Shown one piece after another: positions 26,589 through 35,432 of a DNA stretch of 64,000 nt. The DNA is taken from assembly GCF_014205255.1 (NCBI RefSeq), contig NZ_JACHNE010000001.1, forward strand, positions 8,494,001-8,558,000. The letters are read 5' to 3'. Position 1 is the stretch's first letter. Every line of letters begins with the position of its first letter. The stretch is from Streptomyces caelestis (lineage in GTDB: Bacteria > Actinomycetota > Actinomycetes > Streptomycetales > Streptomycetaceae). The notes under the pieces were generated by a model. The model searched no databases and was not told the origin of the DNA. It was given only the letters and a program-made list of their open reading frames with translations. The position numbers and the translations under genes were made by a program.

Positions 26589-29028
26589 AACGGTCGCGGA
26601 ACTTGTCCATGCCCCACCGGGGCGCTTCCGGGGCCGGCTTGAGGCCGTCGGTCCAGCCCCAGTCCGCGACCCGGTCCAGGACCTTCTTGTCGCGGGCGAC
26701 GATGGTGATCGGCACGTCCTTGCCCGTGTCGCCGGCGGTGACCGTCGGCACCGGCTGGTGGTCGCCGAGGAAGACGAGCACCGTGTCCTCGTCGCCGTAG
26801 CGCTCGACCCACTCGGTCAGGCTGCGGATCGAGTACTCGATGGCACGCCGGTACTCGGTGCGCACCCTCTCCGGGTCCTTCCAGACCTCCGTGGGGTTGG
26901 TGCCCTCCTTCTTGATCCGGTGGAACACCGAACCGTCACCGAGGTCCTCCCAGTCGATCATGCGGGCGATGGGCGACCAGGGGTTGTGGCTGGAGGCCAG
27001 GATGATCTCCGCCATGATCGGCTGACGGTCCTTCCTGCCGTGCTCCAGGCGCTGGAAGGCCTCCATGCTGAACTGGTCGGGCACCGGCGTCCAGCTGAAG
27101 TACGGGCCGTGGTAGCCGAGGTGCTCGGAGTCGTAGATGTGGTCCAGGCCGAAGTACTTCCCCTCCGGCCAGGCCCGGCGTACGCCGGGGACGATGCCGA
27201 CGGTCCGCCAGGCGCCGGTCTTGCGGAAGTAGTTGGTCAGTGTCATGCGGTCGCTCGTGGTCAGGCTGCGGTACCGCTGCTGGTTCTTGATCCACAGACC
27301 GGACAGGAAGGTCGAGTGGGCGAGCCAGCTGCCCGCGCCCGTCACCGGCGACTGCAACCAGCCGCTGCGCGAGTCGAACCCGGCCGCCCTGAGCGAAGCG
27401 GTGCCCTCCTTCAGCACCGCGTCGGTCTGCTTCGCCATCGCCGGGTCGTCGATCGCGACCCGGCCGTAACTCTCGATGAAGGTGAACAGGACGTCCTTGC
27501 CGCGCAGCCCCGTGAGCAACTGGTCCGGCGGCGTCTTCGCGAAGGCGTCCACGGCGGCCTGCTTCTCGAAGACCCGCGCGTCCTTCAGACCGGCCCGCAC
27601 CTGTTCCACCCGGTTGCCGATGAACTCCGCGTTGCCCTTGGTGGCGATCGGCACGGTGCCGATCTGCACGCCCAGAGTCATGCAGGTGATCCACGCCGTG
27701 CCGAGGATCAGCGTCGTACGGGCGGCGGCGGGACGGTGGCGGACCATCAGGTCCGTCAGTCGCACCACGGCGAGCGTCGTGAGGACCAGCACCGCGACGA
27801 GCAGCACGATCACGCCGATCACGGCCAGCACCTGTCCGGTACGGCCGAACGTCTCCCGCAGGAAGTCCGTGGCGTGCTCGATGAGAATCCAGTCCAGGAC
27901 CAGGTCGAAGGGCCGGGCCAGCACCTGGTAGAAGCCCATGTCGACGAACTTCAGGACCGTGACCAGCCCCAGGAACACGCCCGAGACGACCGCCACGATC
28001 CGCCGGGGCCTCGGCGGCAGCGCGAGCAGCAGACCCGTGAGCAGCACGCCCTCGGCGGGGATACGCACGAACGACGCGAACTCGATCCGCTCGATCCGGT
28101 TCGGCAGCAGCAGCGCGAACGCCACGAGCGCACCGGCCAGCACGGTCGTCCCCACGCTGACACCGCGCGCCGTACGGGGACAGCGACGCCGCCATCCGAA
28201 CCGGCCGGGTTTCGCCCCGGCGTCCGAGGTCCCCTCCACGGCGCCTGCTGCCTGCCCGCCGACGTCGTCACCTTCTTCTCGCGAGGCAGGGGCATGGCCG
28301 GTGTGCGTCGCGGCGGCGGCGCGACTGTCCGCGTCCACCGGGGCCGTGCCGCCGTCGGACTCCGTCGTGTCGACGTGACCGTCCGGGCCTGTCGTGCCGG
28401 TGTCGCCGTCCGGTGCCGTGTCTCCGCCTGACTCCGCCGTGTCCGCGTTCCCGTCCGACTCCGCCGCAGCCGTACCGCCGTCCGGTCCTGTCGCGTCCGT
28501 GTGGTCGTCCGTGGACGCCGGCGGTGCGCTGCTGTTCGGGTCTGTCGTGTCGACGTCACCTTTCGGGCCAGCCGTGTTGGTGCCGCCGTCCGGTCCCGCC
28601 GGGGCGATGTCGTCGTCCGACTCCACCGCGTCTGTGGAGTCGTCCGCGTCCTCCGAGGCCGCGCTGCTGTTCGGTTCCGTCGTGTCGGCGTCGCCGTCCG
28701 GGCCTGTCGTGCCGGCGTCGCCCTCCGGTTTCGCCGGGGCCGTGTCGCTGTCCCGTTCCGCCCCGCCGGCGTCGCCGTCCGGGCCTGTCGTGCCGGCGTC
28801 GCCCTCCGGTTTCGCCGGGGCCGTGTCGCTGTCCCGTTCCGCCCCGCCGGCGTCGCCGTCCGGGCCTGTCGTGCCCGCGTCCCCGCCCGACTCCGCCGCG
28901 GCCGTGTCGCCGTCGGGAGCCACCCCTGCCGTGCCACCGTCCGGCCCCGCCGCGCCGGTGGCGTCGTCCGGTTCCGCCCCGCTCCCGGTCGTGCCCGATT
29001 GCTGTGGGGAGCGAGTGAAGAGCGACAC
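26560..29028 (-). CDS. Membrane sulfatase-like protein with repetitive acidic N-terminus
   Basis: An 822-residue protein in three parts. Residues 1-275 are Gly/Asp/Thr-rich low complexity (GPDGD, TTGPDG, AAAESDG) with no predicted fold. Residues 290-450 hold about five membrane helices (VGTTVLAGALVAFALLL, IVAVVSGVFLGLVTVL and others). Residues 490-822 are an extracytoplasmic alkaline-phosphatase/sulfatase-type domain like the LtaS group: VLFTFIESYGR (metal-binding Glu), a candidate nucleophile in GAGSWLAHST, and VLVFLGDHQPVP (metal ligands). It could transfer or hydrolyse phosphoglycerol or sulfate groups on surface polymers. Start is GTG with AAGGA upstream. Confidence 0.78.
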   Translation of the reverse strand: MSLFTRSPQQSGTTGSGAEPDDATGAAGPDGGTAGVAPDGDTAAAESGGDAGTTGPDGDAGGAERDSDTAPAKPEGDAGTTGPDGDAGGAERDSDTAPAKPEGDAGTTGPDGDADTTEPNSSAASEDADDSTDAVESDDDIAPAGPDGGTNTAGPKGDVDTTDPNSSAPPASTDDHTDATGPDGGTAAAESDGNADTAESGGDTAPDGDTGTTGPDGHVDTTESDGGTAPVDADSRAAAATHTGHAPASREEGDDVGGQAAGAVEGTSDAGAKPGRFGWRRRCPRTARGVSVGTTVLAGALVAFALLLPNRIERIEFASFVRIPAEGVLLTGLLLALPPRPRRIVAVVSGVFLGLVTVLKFVDMGFYQVLARPFDLVLDWILIEHATDFLRETFGRTGQVLAVIGVIVLLVAVLVLTTLAVVRLTDLMVRHRPAAARTTLILGTAWITCMTLGVQIGTVPIATKGNAEFIGNRVEQVRAGLKDARVFEKQAAVDAFAKTPPDQLLTGLRGKDVLFTFIESYGRVAIDDPAMAKQTDAVLKEGTASLRAAGFDSRSGWLQSPVTGAGSWLAHSTFLSGLWIKNQQRYRSLTTSDRMTLTNYFRKTGAWRTVGIVPGVRRAWPEGKYFGLDHIYDSEHLGYHGPYFSWTPVPDQFSMEAFQRLEHGRKDRQPIMAEIILASSHNPWSPIARMIDWEDLGDGSVFHRIKKEGTNPTEVWKDPERVRTEYRRAIEYSIRSLTEWVERYGDEDTVLVFLGDHQPVPTVTAGDTGKDVPITIVARDKKVLDRVADWGWTDGLKPAPEAPRWGMDKFRDRFMTAYGPQG
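28686..28875. repeat. Perfect 81-bp tandem duplication within the sulfatase N-terminus
   Basis: Bases 28686-28766 and 28767-28847 are identical, and 28848-28875 begins a third copy. Each unit is 27 codons (DAGTTGPDGDAGG...), so frame is preserved. Identity over 81 bp implies a very recent duplication; less exact copies surround it. Confidence 0.92.
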
Positions 29029-29141
29029 CCGGTGGTCCTTCCGTGCGGTCTTGCCGGCATGGCAAACAGAGCCCGGTGGCCGAGCCTGCCACCACCAGTA
29101 CGTCCGTACGTCACCTCGGGTTCAATCGACCGGCCGGAGAA

Positions 29142-30761
29142 TCACCCGTCCGCCGCCGTCGCCACCTCCCGCGCCCAGCGATAGTCCGCCTTGCCGCTCG
29201 GCGACCGCTGGACCGACTCCGTGATCACCAGCTGGCGCGGGATCTTGTAACCGGCGAGCCGGTCACGGCAGTGCGCCTGGATGTCCTCCAGCGACGGCCG
29301 CGCCGCCCCCTCCCGCAACTGCACCACGGCCGCCACATGGTGGCCCCACCGGGGGTCCGGCACCCCGGCCACCAGCGCGTCGTAGACGTCCGGATGGGAC
29401 TTGAGGGCCTGCTCGACCTCCTCCGGGTACACCTTCTCGCCGCCGGTGTTGATGCACTGCGAGCCGCGGCCGAGGACGGTGACCACACCCTCCTCGTCGA
29501 CGGTGGCCATGTCGCCGAGCAGCACCCACCGCTCGCCGTCCTTCTCGAAGAACGTCCCGGCGGTCTTGGCCGGGTCGTTGTAGTAGCCGAGCGGCACGTG
29601 TCCGCACTGGGCGATCCGGCCCACCTCGCCGACCGCCACCGGTTCGAACGTGGCTGGGTCCACCACCTGCGTGCGGGCGTTGACCCGGACCCGGAACCCC
29701 CGCTCGGGGCCCGAGTCCTCCGTCGCCGTCCCGTTGAAACCGGACTCCGACGAGCCGAAGTTGTTCAGCAGCATGGCGTCCGGCACCAGCTCCTGGAACT
29801 GCCGGCGCACCGTGTCCGACATGATCGCGCCGGACGAGGACACGCTGAACAGCGACGAGCGGTCGATGTCCCGCAGCGGACCGCTCAGCGCGTCGATCAG
29901 CGGCCGCAGCATCGCGTCCCCCACCAGCGAGATGCTGCTGACCTTCTCCTTCTCCACGGTCCGCAGCACCTCCTCGGGCACGAACTTGCGGTGGATCACG
30001 ACCCGTTGCCCGAAGTTGAAGCCGACGAACGCCGTGAGGGTGGAGGTGCCGTGCATCAGCGGGGCCGTGGGGAAAAAGGTGATCCCCGCGCCACCGGCCG
30101 CGACCCGCTCGGCGAGCTCCTCCGGCTTCTTCACCGGTTCACCGGTGGGCGCGCCCCCGCCGAGCCCCGCGAAGAACAGATCCTCCTGCCGCCACATCAC
30201 ACCCTTGGGCATCCCGGTCGTACCGCCGGTGTAGATGATGAACTGGTCATCGGCCGAGCGGGCCGGGAAACCGCGCTGGGGCGACCCCGCGGCCTCCGCA
30301 TGGGCGAACTCCACACAGGGCACCGCGGCGGCCCCCGGCGCCGGAGCACCCACCCGGACCAGATGCCGCAGCCTCTCCGCCCGGGGCCGCGCAGCCGCCA
30401 CCCGGTCCGTGAACTCCGCGTCGAAGACCAGCCCCACCAGAGCCGCGTCCCGGTAGAGGTACACCAATTCCTCTGCGACGTAACGGTAGTTGACGTTGAC
30501 CGGGACGATCCGCGCCTTCAGGCAGCCCAGCACCGTCTGCAGGTACTCCACGCCGTTGTAGAGATGGAGCCCGACGTGCTCCCCGGGCCGTATCCCGCTG
30601 TCGAGCAGATGGTGGCCGACCCGGTTGGCCGCCGCGTCCAGCTCCGCGTACGTGAGGCGGCGCTCCGCGCCCGTGCCCGGATGGTCGACGTACACGAGAG
30701 CCTCACGGCCGGGAACCACGTCGACGACCGACTCGAACAGGTCGGCAAGGTTGTACTCCAC
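29142..30761 (-). CDS. Acyl-CoA synthetase, FadD19-like (steroid side-chain type)
   Basis: A 539-residue adenylate-forming ligase. FIIYTGGTTGMPKGVMWRQE is the variant phosphate loop typical of the FadD17/FadD19 group, followed by PLMHGTSTLTAFVGF and NNFGSSESG; the hinge is VLGRGSQCINTGGEKVYPEE and the A10 region is RSPSGKADYRWA. FadD19 activates the C24-branched side chain of sterols. The gene is divergent from an EchA19-like hydratase, as fadD19 is from echA19 in mycobacteria. GTG 30761 has AGGAGG five bases upstream, so the longer frame starting at 30812 is rejected. Confidence 0.84.
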   Translation of the reverse strand: MEYNLADLFESVVDVVPGREALVYVDHPGTGAERRLTYAELDAAANRVGHHLLDSGIRPGEHVGLHLYNGVEYLQTVLGCLKARIVPVNVNYRYVAEELVYLYRDAALVGLVFDAEFTDRVAAARPRAERLRHLVRVGAPAPGAAAVPCVEFAHAEAAGSPQRGFPARSADDQFIIYTGGTTGMPKGVMWRQEDLFFAGLGGGAPTGEPVKKPEELAERVAAGGAGITFFPTAPLMHGTSTLTAFVGFNFGQRVVIHRKFVPEEVLRTVEKEKVSSISLVGDAMLRPLIDALSGPLRDIDRSSLFSVSSSGAIMSDTVRRQFQELVPDAMLLNNFGSSESGFNGTATEDSGPERGFRVRVNARTQVVDPATFEPVAVGEVGRIAQCGHVPLGYYNDPAKTAGTFFEKDGERWVLLGDMATVDEEGVVTVLGRGSQCINTGGEKVYPEEVEQALKSHPDVYDALVAGVPDPRWGHHVAAVVQLREGAARPSLEDIQAHCRDRLAGYKIPRQLVITESVQRSPSGKADYRWAREVATAADG

Positions 30762-30857
30762 CGCTCCTCCTGACCCCGGGACGTGCCTGGCATCGGACGG
30801 TTCGCCGGTCATCAGAGCAAAGGGCGGTCCAACTGTGAAGGGCTCGCGGCGAAGAAA

Positions 30858-30874
30858 TCTGACTATCTGTCAGA
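30858..30874. promoter_or_regulatory. Candidate operator TCTGAC-N5-GTCAGA (copy 2)
   Basis: A perfect palindrome with 6-bp arms, centred between the divergent FadD19-like and EchA19-like genes, so it could control both. AAATCTGAC...TCAG...AAACCC is shared with the site at 16644-16660. It does not resemble the KstR motif (TnnAACnnGTTnnA), so the regulator is probably another TetR-type protein. Confidence 0.65.
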
Positions 30875-30938
30875 AAACCCTTGAAGTGCCTCCCGCCCTA
30901 CTGCAACCTGTTCTCGTTCCACGAGAGGGGAGTTGGCC

Positions 30939-31739
30939 ATGGGTGGGACGGAACACCTCACCGTGCAGCGCGAAGGCGCCACACTGGTGCTCACGCTCAA
31001 CAGGCCCGAAGCCAGGAACGCGCTCTCGCTGCCGATGCTCGTCGGCCTCCACGACGGCTGGCTGGAGGCCGACGCCGACGACTCGGTTCGCTCGATCGTG
31101 TTCACCGGCGCGGGCGGCACGTTCTGCTCGGGCATGGACCTCAAGGCTCTCGCCGGCGACGGCATGGCCGGCGAGGAGTACCGCAACCGGCTCAAGGCCG
31201 ACCCCGACCTGCACTGGAAGGCGATGCTGCGCCACCATCGCCCGCGCAAGCCGGTGATCGCGGCCGTCGAGGGGTACTGCGTCGCGGGCGGCACCGAGAT
31301 GCTCCAAGGCACCGACATCCGCGTCGCCGGCGAGTCCGCGACCTTCGGCCTGTTCGAGGTGAAGCGCGGCCTGTTCCCCATCGGCGGCTCCACGGTCCGG
31401 CTGCAACGCCAGATCCCGCGCACCCACGCCCTGGAAATGCTCCTCACCGGCCGCCCCTACAGCGCCCGCGAGGCCGCCGCCATCGGCCTGGTCGGACACG
31501 TCGTCCCCGACGGCACGGCGCTCGCGAAGGCACTGGAGATCGCCGAACAGATCAACTCCTGCGGACCGCTGGCCGTCGAGGCCGTCAAGGCCTCCGTCTA
31601 CGAAACCGCCGAGATGAGCGAGTCCGACGGCCTCGCGGCCGAACTCACCCGGGGCTGGCCGGTCTTCGACACCGCCGACGCCAAGGAGGGTGCCCGCGCC
31701 TTCGCGGAGAAGCGACCGCCCGTCTACAAGCGCGCCTGA
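30939..31739 (+). CDS. Enoyl-CoA hydratase/crotonase, EchA19-like
   Basis: A 266-residue crotonase. LNRPEARNALSLPML, the oxyanion segment GAGGTFCSGMDLKAL and AVEGYCVAGGTEMLQGTDIRVA (with the catalytic-type Glu in GGTE) are diagnostic, and FGLFEVKRGLFPIGGSTVRL follows. Mycobacterial EchA19 hydrates steroid enoyl-CoA side chains. ATG 30939 has GAGAGGGGAG at good spacing. It heads a four-gene operon with short gaps or overlaps downstream. Confidence 0.84.
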   Translation: MGGTEHLTVQREGATLVLTLNRPEARNALSLPMLVGLHDGWLEADADDSVRSIVFTGAGGTFCSGMDLKALAGDGMAGEEYRNRLKADPDLHWKAMLRHHRPRKPVIAAVEGYCVAGGTEMLQGTDIRVAGESATFGLFEVKRGLFPIGGSTVRLQRQIPRTHALEMLLTGRPYSAREAAAIGLVGHVVPDGTALAKALEIAEQINSCGPLAVEAVKASVYETAEMSESDGLAAELTRGWPVFDTADAKEGARAFAEKRPPVYKRA

Positions 31740-31757
31740 CCGAAGGAGCCCTCCGGC

Positions 31758-32699
31758 ATGCCCGAAGTACTCAAAGCCCCTCTCGTCGTCGAGTTCCCCT
31801 TCACCCGCTCCCTCGGCCCCGTCCAGAGCGCCTTCCTGACCGGCCTGCGCGAACGCGTCGTCCTCGGCGTGCGCACCGGCGACGGCCGCACCCTCGTCCC
31901 GCCCGTCGAGTACGACCCCGACACCGCCGAGGAGATCCGCGACCTCGTCGAGGTCGCCCCCACCGGCACGGTCACCACCTGGGCCTGGAACCACGCCCCC
32001 CGCCGCGGCCAGCCCCTCACCACCCCCTTCGCCTGGGCCCTGGTCCGCCTCGACGGCGCCGACACCGCCCTGCTGCACGCCCTCGACGCCCCGGGCCCCC
32101 ACGCCGTGCACACCGGCATGCGCGTCCGCATCCGCTGGGCGGCGGAACGCACCGGCGCCATCACGGACATCGCCTGCTTCGAGCCGTACGACGGCGACCG
32201 GACCGAACCAGCAGGGCACACAGGTGAGTTCGCAGACCCGGTCACCGGCATCGTCGCCGCCGCCCGCCTCGACTACACCTACTCACCCGGCCGCGCCCAG
32301 ACCGCCTACATCAACGCCCTCTCCGGCCGCCGGACCGTGGGCGAGCGCTGCCCCGCCTGCCGCAAGGTCTACGTCCCCCCGAGGGGTGCGTGCCCCACAT
32401 GTGGGGTGGCCACATCGGAGCAGGTCGAGGTGGGGCCGCGCGGCACCGTCACCACGTTCTGCATCGTCAACATCAAGGCGAAGAACCTCGACATCGAGGT
32501 GCCCTACGTCTACGCCCACATCGCCCTCGACGGCGCCGACCTGGCGCTGCACGGCCGGATCGGCGGCATCCCGTACGACGAGGTCCGCATGGGGCTGCGC
32601 GTCGAACCGGTGTGGACCGACGGCGCCCGCTATCCCGACCACTACCGGCCCACGGGCGAACCGGACGCGGACTACGACACCTACAAGGAGCTGCTGTGA
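31758..32699 (+). CDS. Tandem DUF35 (OB-fold) protein with one zinc ribbon
   Basis: A 313-residue protein. The C-terminal half is a normal acyl-CoA-associated DUF35 unit: a rubredoxin-like zinc ribbon ERCPACRKVYVPPRGACPTC (two CxxC pairs, residues 196-215), then an OB fold (GTVTTFCIVNI). The N-terminal half repeats an OB fold (GTVTTWAWNHAP) but lacks the cysteines. Size and position match Rv3521 in the mycobacterial fadD19 region. DUF35 proteins bind thiolase/Ltp partners and the acyl-CoA, as in Ltp2-ChsH2 aldolase, so this is the likely partner of the next two proteins. The stop overlaps the following GTG. Confidence 0.82.
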   Translation: MPEVLKAPLVVEFPFTRSLGPVQSAFLTGLRERVVLGVRTGDGRTLVPPVEYDPDTAEEIRDLVEVAPTGTVTTWAWNHAPRRGQPLTTPFAWALVRLDGADTALLHALDAPGPHAVHTGMRVRIRWAAERTGAITDIACFEPYDGDRTEPAGHTGEFADPVTGIVAAARLDYTYSPGRAQTAYINALSGRRTVGERCPACRKVYVPPRGACPTCGVATSEQVEVGPRGTVTTFCIVNIKAKNLDIEVPYVYAHIALDGADLALHGRIGGIPYDEVRMGLRVEPVWTDGARYPDHYRPTGEPDADYDTYKELL

Positions 32700-33760
32700 C
32701 GAGCGCACCGGGGGACCGCGAGGTCGCCGTCGTCGCCTTCGCCCAGACCGTCCACCGGCGCACCAGCGACGAGCTCTCCGAGGTGGAGATGCTCATGCCG
32801 GTCCTGCACGAGGTCCTCGACCACACCGGCATGAAGACCGCCGACATCGACTTCACCTGCTCCGGCTCCAGCGACTATCTCGCCGGCCGCGCCTTCTCCT
32901 TCACCCTCGCCCTCGACGGCGTCGGCGCCTGGCCGCCCATCTCCGAGTCCCACGTCGAGATGGACGGCGCCTGGGCCCTGTACGAGGCCTGGACCAAACT
33001 CCTCACCGGTGACGCCGACACCGCGCTGGTCTACGCGTACGGCAAATCCTCGCCAGGCTCGGTCCGCGACGTCCTCACCCGCCAGCTCGACCCGTACTAC
33101 GTGGCACCCCTGTGGCCCGACTCCGTGGCGCTCGCCGCCCTCCAGGCGCAGGCCCTCATCGACGCCGGCGACACCGACGAGCCCGCCCTCGCGGCCGTCG
33201 CCGCCCGCGACCGTGAGGCGGCGTCCGCCAACCCGCACGCACAGCTCAAGGGGCCGGTGGCGCAGGGGGAGTACCTGGTCCGGCCGCTGCGCACCGGCGA
33301 CTGCCCGCCCATCGGCGACGGGGCCGCCGCCGTGATCCTGGCGGCCGACGACCGGGCCCGTGACCTGTGCGCACGCCCCGCCTGGATCCGCGGCATCGAC
33401 CACCGCATCGAGGCACACGGCCTCGGCGTGCGCGACCTCACCGACTCGGCGTCCACCCGCCTGGCCGCCGAGCGGGCCGGCGCCTTCGAACGGCCCGTGG
33501 ACACCGCCGAACTGCACGCGCCCTTCACCCCGCAGGAGATCGTCCTGCGCAAGGCCCTCCGCCTCGACGACAGCGTCGTCGTCAACCCCTCAGGCGGAGC
33601 CCTCGCCGCCAACCCGATCATGGCCGCCGGTCTCCTCCGCATCGGAGAAGCCGCCGCCCGCATCCACCGCGGCGAGTCCGACCGCGCCCTCGCCCACGCC
33701 ACGTCCGGCCCCTGCCTCCAGCAGAACCTGGTCGCCGTACTCGAAGGGGAGCCCCGATGA
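32696..33760 (+). CDS. Thiolase-like lipid-transfer protein, Ltp4-like
   Basis: A 354-residue member of the SCP-x thiolase family, the same length as mycobacterial Ltp4. Segments include VVAFAQTVHRRTSDELS, DFTCSGSSDYLAGRAF, RTGDCPPIGDGAAAVILA and VVNPSGGALAANPIMAAGL. At the usual nucleophile position SGSSDY lacks a cysteine, so a classical thiolase reaction is unlikely; Ltp-type retro-aldolases with DUF35 partners also lack thiolytic chemistry. GTG 32696 overlaps the DUF35 stop, and the next ATG overlaps this stop, so the three genes are coupled. Confidence 0.82.
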   Translation: MTSAPGDREVAVVAFAQTVHRRTSDELSEVEMLMPVLHEVLDHTGMKTADIDFTCSGSSDYLAGRAFSFTLALDGVGAWPPISESHVEMDGAWALYEAWTKLLTGDADTALVYAYGKSSPGSVRDVLTRQLDPYYVAPLWPDSVALAALQAQALIDAGDTDEPALAAVAARDREAASANPHAQLKGPVAQGEYLVRPLRTGDCPPIGDGAAAVILAADDRARDLCARPAWIRGIDHRIEAHGLGVRDLTDSASTRLAAERAGAFERPVDTAELHAPFTPQEIVLRKALRLDDSVVVNPSGGALAANPIMAAGLLRIGEAAARIHRGESDRALAHATSGPCLQQNLVAVLEGEPR

Positions 33761-34923
33761 GCAAGGAGCCCGTGGCCGTCGTCGGCATCGGCCAGACCAA
33801 GCACGTCGCGGCACGCCGGGACGTGTCCATCGCGGGACTCGTCCGGGAGGCGGCCCGACGCGCCCTGGACGACGCCGAGCTGAGGTGGGCCGACATCGAC
33901 GCCGTCGTGATCGGCAAGGCCCCCGACTTCTTCGAGGGCGTCATGATGCCGGAGCTCTACCTGGCCGACGCGCTCGGTGCCGTCGGCAAACCCATGCTCC
34001 GCGTGCACACCGCGGGCTCGGTCGGCGGATCCACGGCGCTCGTCGCCGCGAACCTCGTCGCGGCCCGTGTCCACAGCACCGTCCTCACCCTCGCCTTCGA
34101 AAAACAGTCCGAGTCGAACGCCATGTGGGGCCTGTCCCTGCCCATCCCCTTCCAGCAGCCCCTGCTCGCCGGAGCCGGCGGGTTCTTCGCCCCGCACATC
34201 CGCGCGTACATGCGGCGCAGCGGCGCGCCCGAGACGATCGGCGCCCTCGTCGCCTACAAGGACCGGCGCAACGCGCTGAAGAACCCCTACGCCCACCTGC
34301 ACGAACACGACATCACCCTCGACAGGGTCATGGCCTCGCCCATGCTCTGGGACCCGATCCGCTACTCGGAGACCTGCCCCTCCTCCGACGGCGCCTGCGC
34401 CATGATCCTCACCGACCGCTCCGGAGCCGCCCGGGCACCGCGACCGCCCGCCTGGATGCTCGGCGGCGCGATGCGCAGCGAACCGACCCTCTTCGCCGGC
34501 AAGGACTTCGTCTCCCCGCAGGCCGGGCAGGACTGCGCGGCCGACGTCTACCGGCAGGCCGGCATCACCGACCCCCGCCGCGAGATCGACGGCGCCGAGA
34601 TCTACGTCCCGTTCTCCTGGTACGAGCCGATGTGGCTGGAGAACCTCGGCTTCGCCGGCGAGGGCGAGGGGTGGAAGCTCACCGAGGCGGGCGTGACCGA
34701 ACTGGACGGGGACCTGCCCGTCAACATGTCGGGCGGCGTGCTGTCCACCAACCCCATCGGCGCCTCCGGCATGATCCGCTTCGCGGAGGCGGCGCTCCAG
34801 GTGCGCGGACAGGCCGGGGAACACCAGGTGGACGGCGCCCGCAGGGTCCTCGGCCACGCCTACGGCGGCGGTTCGCAGTTCTTCTCCATGTGGCTCGTGG
34901 GAGCCGAACCCCCGGACTCCTGA
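33757..34923 (+). CDS. Thiolase-family protein, Ltp3-like
   Basis: A 388-residue thiolase-fold protein (MSKEPVAVVGIGQTKHV), close to the 394 residues of Ltp3. Family segments are AVVIGKAPDFFEGV, LRVHTAGSVGGSTALVAANLVA (position of the nucleophile elbow, again without Cys), SSDGACAMILTD and VNMSGGVLSTNPIGASGMIRFAEA, with the terminal HAYGGGSQFFSMWLVG. It should pair with the preceding Ltp4-like protein and the DUF35 protein to cleave an acyl-CoA side-chain intermediate. It is the last gene of the operon. Confidence 0.83.
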   Translation: MSKEPVAVVGIGQTKHVAARRDVSIAGLVREAARRALDDAELRWADIDAVVIGKAPDFFEGVMMPELYLADALGAVGKPMLRVHTAGSVGGSTALVAANLVAARVHSTVLTLAFEKQSESNAMWGLSLPIPFQQPLLAGAGGFFAPHIRAYMRRSGAPETIGALVAYKDRRNALKNPYAHLHEHDITLDRVMASPMLWDPIRYSETCPSSDGACAMILTDRSGAARAPRPPAWMLGGAMRSEPTLFAGKDFVSPQAGQDCAADVYRQAGITDPRREIDGAEIYVPFSWYEPMWLENLGFAGEGEGWKLTEAGVTELDGDLPVNMSGGVLSTNPIGASGMIRFAEAALQVRGQAGEHQVDGARRVLGHAYGGGSQFFSMWLVGAEPPDS

Positions 34924-35005
34924 AAGGTCCCCCTCACGTGCCCTGTCGGCCATGGGACACGATCGCTAGGCTGGCCGCGGACGACGAACCGGGAGGAGCA
35001 CGGAC

Positions 35006-35248
35006 GTGGCCGAGACCACCACCCAGCAGCGCCCGCTCACGGGCTGGGACAAGCCGGAGCTGGACCTCACCAACGCACAGTGGCAGTCCAGCAGCCGGGG
35101 GCGGGGGGATGTCCAGATCGCCTTCGTCGAGGGCTTCATCGCCATGCGGAACAGTGCCCGCCCGGAGAGCCCCTCCCTGATCTTCACGCCCGCCGAGTGG
35201 GGCGCGTTCGTGTCGGGAGCGCGGGAAGGGGAGTTCGACCTCACCTGA
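35006..35248 (+). CDS. Orphan DUF397 protein
   Basis: 80 residues. WQSSSRGRGDVQIAFVEGFIAMRNSARPES followed by LIFTPAEWGAFVSGAREGEFDL is the standard DUF397 layout. In Streptomyces these small proteins usually sit beside an XRE regulator (BldB-linked signalling pairs); none is adjacent here. GTG start with GGAGGAGC about 10 nt upstream. Confidence 0.85.
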   Translation: MAETTTQQRPLTGWDKPELDLTNAQWQSSSRGRGDVQIAFVEGFIAMRNSARPESPSLIFTPAEWGAFVSGAREGEFDLT

Positions 35249-35432
35249 CGCGCTGCCGTGCGACCTCGACGGCGGCACCCTGGGAACCGTCCCGGACGGC
35301 CGTGACCCGACGGCCGATCCGGGGGTGTTCCGCCCGCATTTGCGGACACGCGACCTGAGACGTCCTCCCGGGGCCCCGCCTGAGCCAGGCTGAGGCCGGA
35401 GGCACGGTCGTAATCCGGAAGGCGAGGAACCC

